Below, in pieces: positions 6,133 through 8,865 of a stretch of DNA of 8,865 nt; position 1 is the first letter of the stretch; each line of letters starts with the position of its first letter. Made by a program: the position numbers and the translations under genes. Under the pieces are notes generated by a model, which saw nothing but the letters and a program-made list of their open reading frames with translations, was not told where the DNA came from and did not search any database. The DNA comes from Candidatus Schekmanbacteria bacterium GWA2_38_11 (GTDB lineage Bacteria; Schekmanbacteria; GWA2-38-11), in NCBI GenBank assembly GCA_001790645.1, contig MGDB01000128.1, positions 1 through 8,865 on the forward strand. Direction: 5' to 3'.

Positions 6133-8865
6133 ATGACACTTGCAGTTGACAAACCCATACTGAACAATCCTTTCGAAGAGCCAAGGGAATACTGGATTTA
6201 TGATGAGGGTCAGCCAAAAAGGTTGCCAGGCAGAAGACCGGCGGGTTACTATTTTCGCACGGGAAAAAGCCAAAACGGGCAAATAGGACTCTTTGCTGAG
6301 GAACAATTTAAGCCGCTTGAACTGGTGAACACCATCCGCCAGAGGGTTAAAGAGTGGCGTGATGGCGGATATAAAGGCGTTACAGGAGTTACTGAGAGAC
6401 TGCTTCAACATTGGAATTCACCGGATAGAGAGCGGAAATTGTTTTTCTGCCAGAGGGAGGCAGTGGAGACGATCATCTATCTTACAGAAATAACGCCCAA
6501 AAATCCCAAAGGGATAACCATTCCCCAAGATGTTCCCGCAGAGTCTGGCCTTATAAAAGAGTATAAACCGCTCAGGAGATACGGTTGCAAGATGGCAACA
6601 GGCAGTGGAAAGACTATTGTAATGGCGATGGTTGCAGCATGGTCTGTCTTAAATAAGTATCAATATAAGCACGATAAAAGATTTTCTGATGCTGTTCTTG
6701 TCGTGTGTCCAAACCTTACCGTAAACGAAAGGCTTACTGTCCTGTATCCTTCTAATCCGGAAAATTACTATGATAAGTTTGACCTTGTTCCACAGTCAAT
6801 GATGGATATGCTCTCAAAGGGCAGGTTCTTTATAACAAACTGGCATGCTTTCCTGCCTGTTGACGATAGCAAGAAGAGAAGTGTAATTCAAAGGGGAGAA
6901 GAAAGCGAAAAAGCCTTTTATAGAAGGGTATTTAAAAAGGCGTCGCCGGAATGGCAAAATAAGGAGAATATCCTTGTGTTTAATGATGAGGCACACCATG
7001 CCTATCGGCCAGCGCCTTATGAATCTGATGAGGATTTTGAAAAACTTTCAGCAGAGGAGAGAAAAAGGATTAAAGAGGAAAAGGAAGAGGCTACTATCTG
7101 GATAGGCGGTCTTGATAAAATACATTTTACCCGGAAAATCAATTTCTGCGTTGACCTTTCAGCAACTCCCTTTTATATACAAGGGAGCGGATACCCTGAA
7201 GGTTCGCCGCTTCCCTGGCTTGTGTCTGATTTTGGACTTGTGGACGCTATAGAAAGCGGCATTGTTAAAATACCAAGAGTGCCTGTGGACGATAATTCAG
7301 GGCAGCCTATTCCTAAATATTTTCATTTATGGAAGACGATTAATGATGCCTTGCCCGCCTCTGAAAGGGTAACACTGAGACGGAAGCCTAAGCCTGAATC
7401 GGTGTTTAGGGAGGCAGAGGGGGCGCTTGTCACCCTTGCAGGCGAGTGGAAAAAGACCTTTGAGTCATTCAAAGAAAACAAATTTTCTGTGCCGCCGGTA
7501 ATGATTTGCGTGTGTGACAATACCGACCTTGCAGAGATTATTTTTGAATATATCAGTGGAGAAAAAATAGTTGAAGATACATCGGGGAAAAAGAAGATAA
7601 GGGTCTTTACCAACGGTAAGCTCTTTCCAGAACTTTTGGGAAATGCTGAAATCTTTCAGCCGACAATGAGAATTGATACAAAACTTTTGAACGAGGCAGA
7701 GAGCAGTGACGGAACACAAACGAAAGAAGAAGTGGCACAAGGTCTACGGCTCAAAGTGGCAACCGTAGGTAAAACCGAGTGGAAAGGGGAAGGCGAACCG
7801 CCAGGGAAGGAGACAAGATGCGTTGTTTCTGTAGGAATGCTTACTGAGGGATGGGATGCTAATAACGTCACTCAGATCTTCGGTTTAAGGGCATTCACAT
7901 CTCAGCTTTTATGCGAACAGGTGGTTGGCAGGGGATTACGAAGGATGAACTATACCCTCGATGAACATGGAATGCTGCCGGCTGAATATGTGGATGTTTA
8001 TGGAATACCTTTTGAAGTCATACCTGTTAAGAAAAAAGGACAAGGGCCTACGTCACCACCTCCACCATCAACTCTTGTTCAGGCATTAAATGACAGAGAG
8101 CATTTAAAGATAGAATTTCCGCGTGTTGAGGGGTATGTCCTTGATGTGAAAAGCAGGATAAAGGCTGATATTTCTAAACTAAAGGAAATTACCGTTGATC
8201 CTGGTAAAGAGCCAACAAAAGTGGTATCCAAAGGAATGGTGGGTTATAAGATTGGTTCCCCAAGCAGATTGGGTCCTGGAGAGGAAGTTTATCAGGATAG
8301 AAACCCGTTTCACGAATCAAAGAGATTACAAGAAGCCTTTTATGAGATAGCAAGGCGTATAACAAATGCCTTAAAGGATAAAGATAAGTTTCAATGGCAG
8401 GCACGGGAGATGTTGTTTCCTCAGGTATTGGCTATTGTGAAGAAATTTTTCGGGGATAAAGTTGTATTCATTGATGCAAAACCTAATGAATTAGCCCTTG
8501 AAAAATATATACAGATTATTGTTGAAAGGCTGCTTACTGCTATAGAACCCGATATAGCCGAAGGCGAAGCCCCAATACTGCCAATAATTGAAAGGTTTAG
8601 ACCAAAGGGTTCTACCTCAGAGGTGCTTTTCCGCACAGTCCGTCCAGCGCATTCTACGTTGAAAAGTCATGTAAGTCATGTTGTTACAGATAATAGGTCA
8701 TGGGAGCATACGGTTGCTTTTTATCTTGAAGAGGATTCAAGGATAAGTTCCTATGTAAAAAATGACCATCTTGATTTTTCTATTCCCTACGATTTTCTTG
8801 GAGTAAGGCACTATTATTACCCCGATTTTCTTGTGAAATACAAAACAGGCAAAGGAGAGATTACG
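6133..8865 (+). CDS. res: Type III restriction enzyme Res subunit (DEAH helicase-nuclease), 3' end outside window
   Basis: The frame is open for 911 codons to the window end. This is the ATP-dependent translocating and cleaving subunit that acts with Mod on unmodified DNA. Superfamily 2 motifs occur in order: FFCQREAVET (105-114), Walker A MATGSGKT (154-161), Walker B FNDEAHH (283-289), motif III LSATP (342-346), motif V region VGMLTEGWDANNVTQ (566-580), and motif VI EQVVGRGLRR (595-604). A proline-rich TSPPPPS linker follows at 640-646. The last residues, YYYPDFLVKYKTGKGEIT, begin the C-terminal endonuclease domain. D898 in PDF is likely the first acidic residue of the PD-(D/E)XK motif, and its ExK partner lies beyond the edge. 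ATG 6133 is the only nearby start (in-frame TAA at 6124) and lacks a clear ribosome binding site. It lies 19 bases after the toxin gene. Confidence 0.95.
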   Translation, partial: MTLAVDKPILNNPFEEPREYWIYDEGQPKRLPGRRPAGYYFRTGKSQNGQIGLFAEEQFKPLELVNTIRQRVKEWRDGGYKGVTGVTERLLQHWNSPDRERKLFFCQREAVETIIYLTEITPKNPKGITIPQDVPAESGLIKEYKPLRRYGCKMATGSGKTIVMAMVAAWSVLNKYQYKHDKRFSDAVLVVCPNLTVNERLTVLYPSNPENYYDKFDLVPQSMMDMLSKGRFFITNWHAFLPVDDSKKRSVIQRGEESEKAFYRRVFKKASPEWQNKENILVFNDEAHHAYRPAPYESDEDFEKLSAEERKRIKEEKEEATIWIGGLDKIHFTRKINFCVDLSATPFYIQGSGYPEGSPLPWLVSDFGLVDAIESGIVKIPRVPVDDNSGQPIPKYFHLWKTINDALPASERVTLRRKPKPESVFREAEGALVTLAGEWKKTFESFKENKFSVPPVMICVCDNTDLAEIIFEYISGEKIVEDTSGKKKIRVFTNGKLFPELLGNAEIFQPTMRIDTKLLNEAESSDGTQTKEEVAQGLRLKVATVGKTEWKGEGEPPGKETRCVVSVGMLTEGWDANNVTQIFGLRAFTSQLLCEQVVGRGLRRMNYTLDEHGMLPAEYVDVYGIPFEVIPVKKKGQGPTSPPPPSTLVQALNDREHLKIEFPRVEGYVLDVKSRIKADISKLKEITVDPGKEPTKVVSKGMVGYKIGSPSRLGPGEEVYQDRNPFHESKRLQEAFYEIARRITNALKDKDKFQWQAREMLFPQVLAIVKKFFGDKVVFIDAKPNELALEKYIQIIVERLLTAIEPDIAEGEAPILPIIERFRPKGSTSEVLFRTVRPAHSTLKSHVSHVVTDNRSWEHTVAFYLEEDSRISSYVKNDHLDFSIPYDFLGVRHYYYPDFLVKYKTGKGEIT

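Noticed and set aside
6115..6411. Minus-strand ORF of 98 codons opposite the start of res
   Set aside because: It is the antisense shadow of a clear helicase reading frame, with no recognisable motifs.

Overview
The window (about 8.9 kb, mixed GC, every real gene on the + strand) holds most of a type III restriction-modification (R-M) locus. Its modification and restriction genes are separated by a 3.6 kb accessory cassette. Strict ATGA-type overlaps, Shine-Dalgarno sequences and two intragenic palindromic repeats fit a free-living bacterium. The GTAGGGGC-type palindromes translated in frame as VGAIHELPLQ are something I associate, from memory only, with environmental lineages such as Nitrospirota, Desulfobacterota or Brocadiales-like Planctomycetes. 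I cannot assign a taxon with confidence. The left edge looks like a contig end, because the first 70 bases are repeated exactly and immediately.

Layout: (1) 1-140, an exact 70-bp tandem duplication that decides the apparent start of the first gene. (2) 57-2528, Mod, a beta-class N6-adenine methyltransferase with DPPY early, an AT-rich target-recognition region, then FDPTCGSGT. Two palindromic repeats are embedded in its C-terminal half. (3) 2525-2662, a 45-codon ORF that exactly fills the gap between Mod and the next gene. (4) 2663-5443, a 926-residue PHP-domain plus SMC/ABC-like ATPase of the kind annotated as TrlF-family. (5) 5424-5594, a short N-terminal piece of an AlbA_2/Schlafen-type ATP-binding protein. 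(6) 5597-5800 and 5787-6113, an antitoxin/toxin pair, the toxin being MazF/PemK-like. (7) 6133 to the window end, Res, a DEAH-box type III restriction helicase-endonuclease cut just after the first acidic residue of its probable nuclease motif.

How the parts may work together: Mod would methylate one strand of an asymmetric site and Res (with Mod) would cleave unmodified invading DNA. Almost all genes from Mod to MazF overlap or are separated by no more than 2 nt, so they are probably one transcript. The PHP-ATPase looks like a second nuclease-type effector or accessory subunit. The toxin-antitoxin pair may stabilise the locus or act as an abortive back-up. These functional links are inferred from gene order. 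The most unusual points are the composite mod - PHP-ATPase - toxin-antitoxin - res arrangement, the AT-rich recognition module within Mod, and the repeats inserted in frame into Mod.
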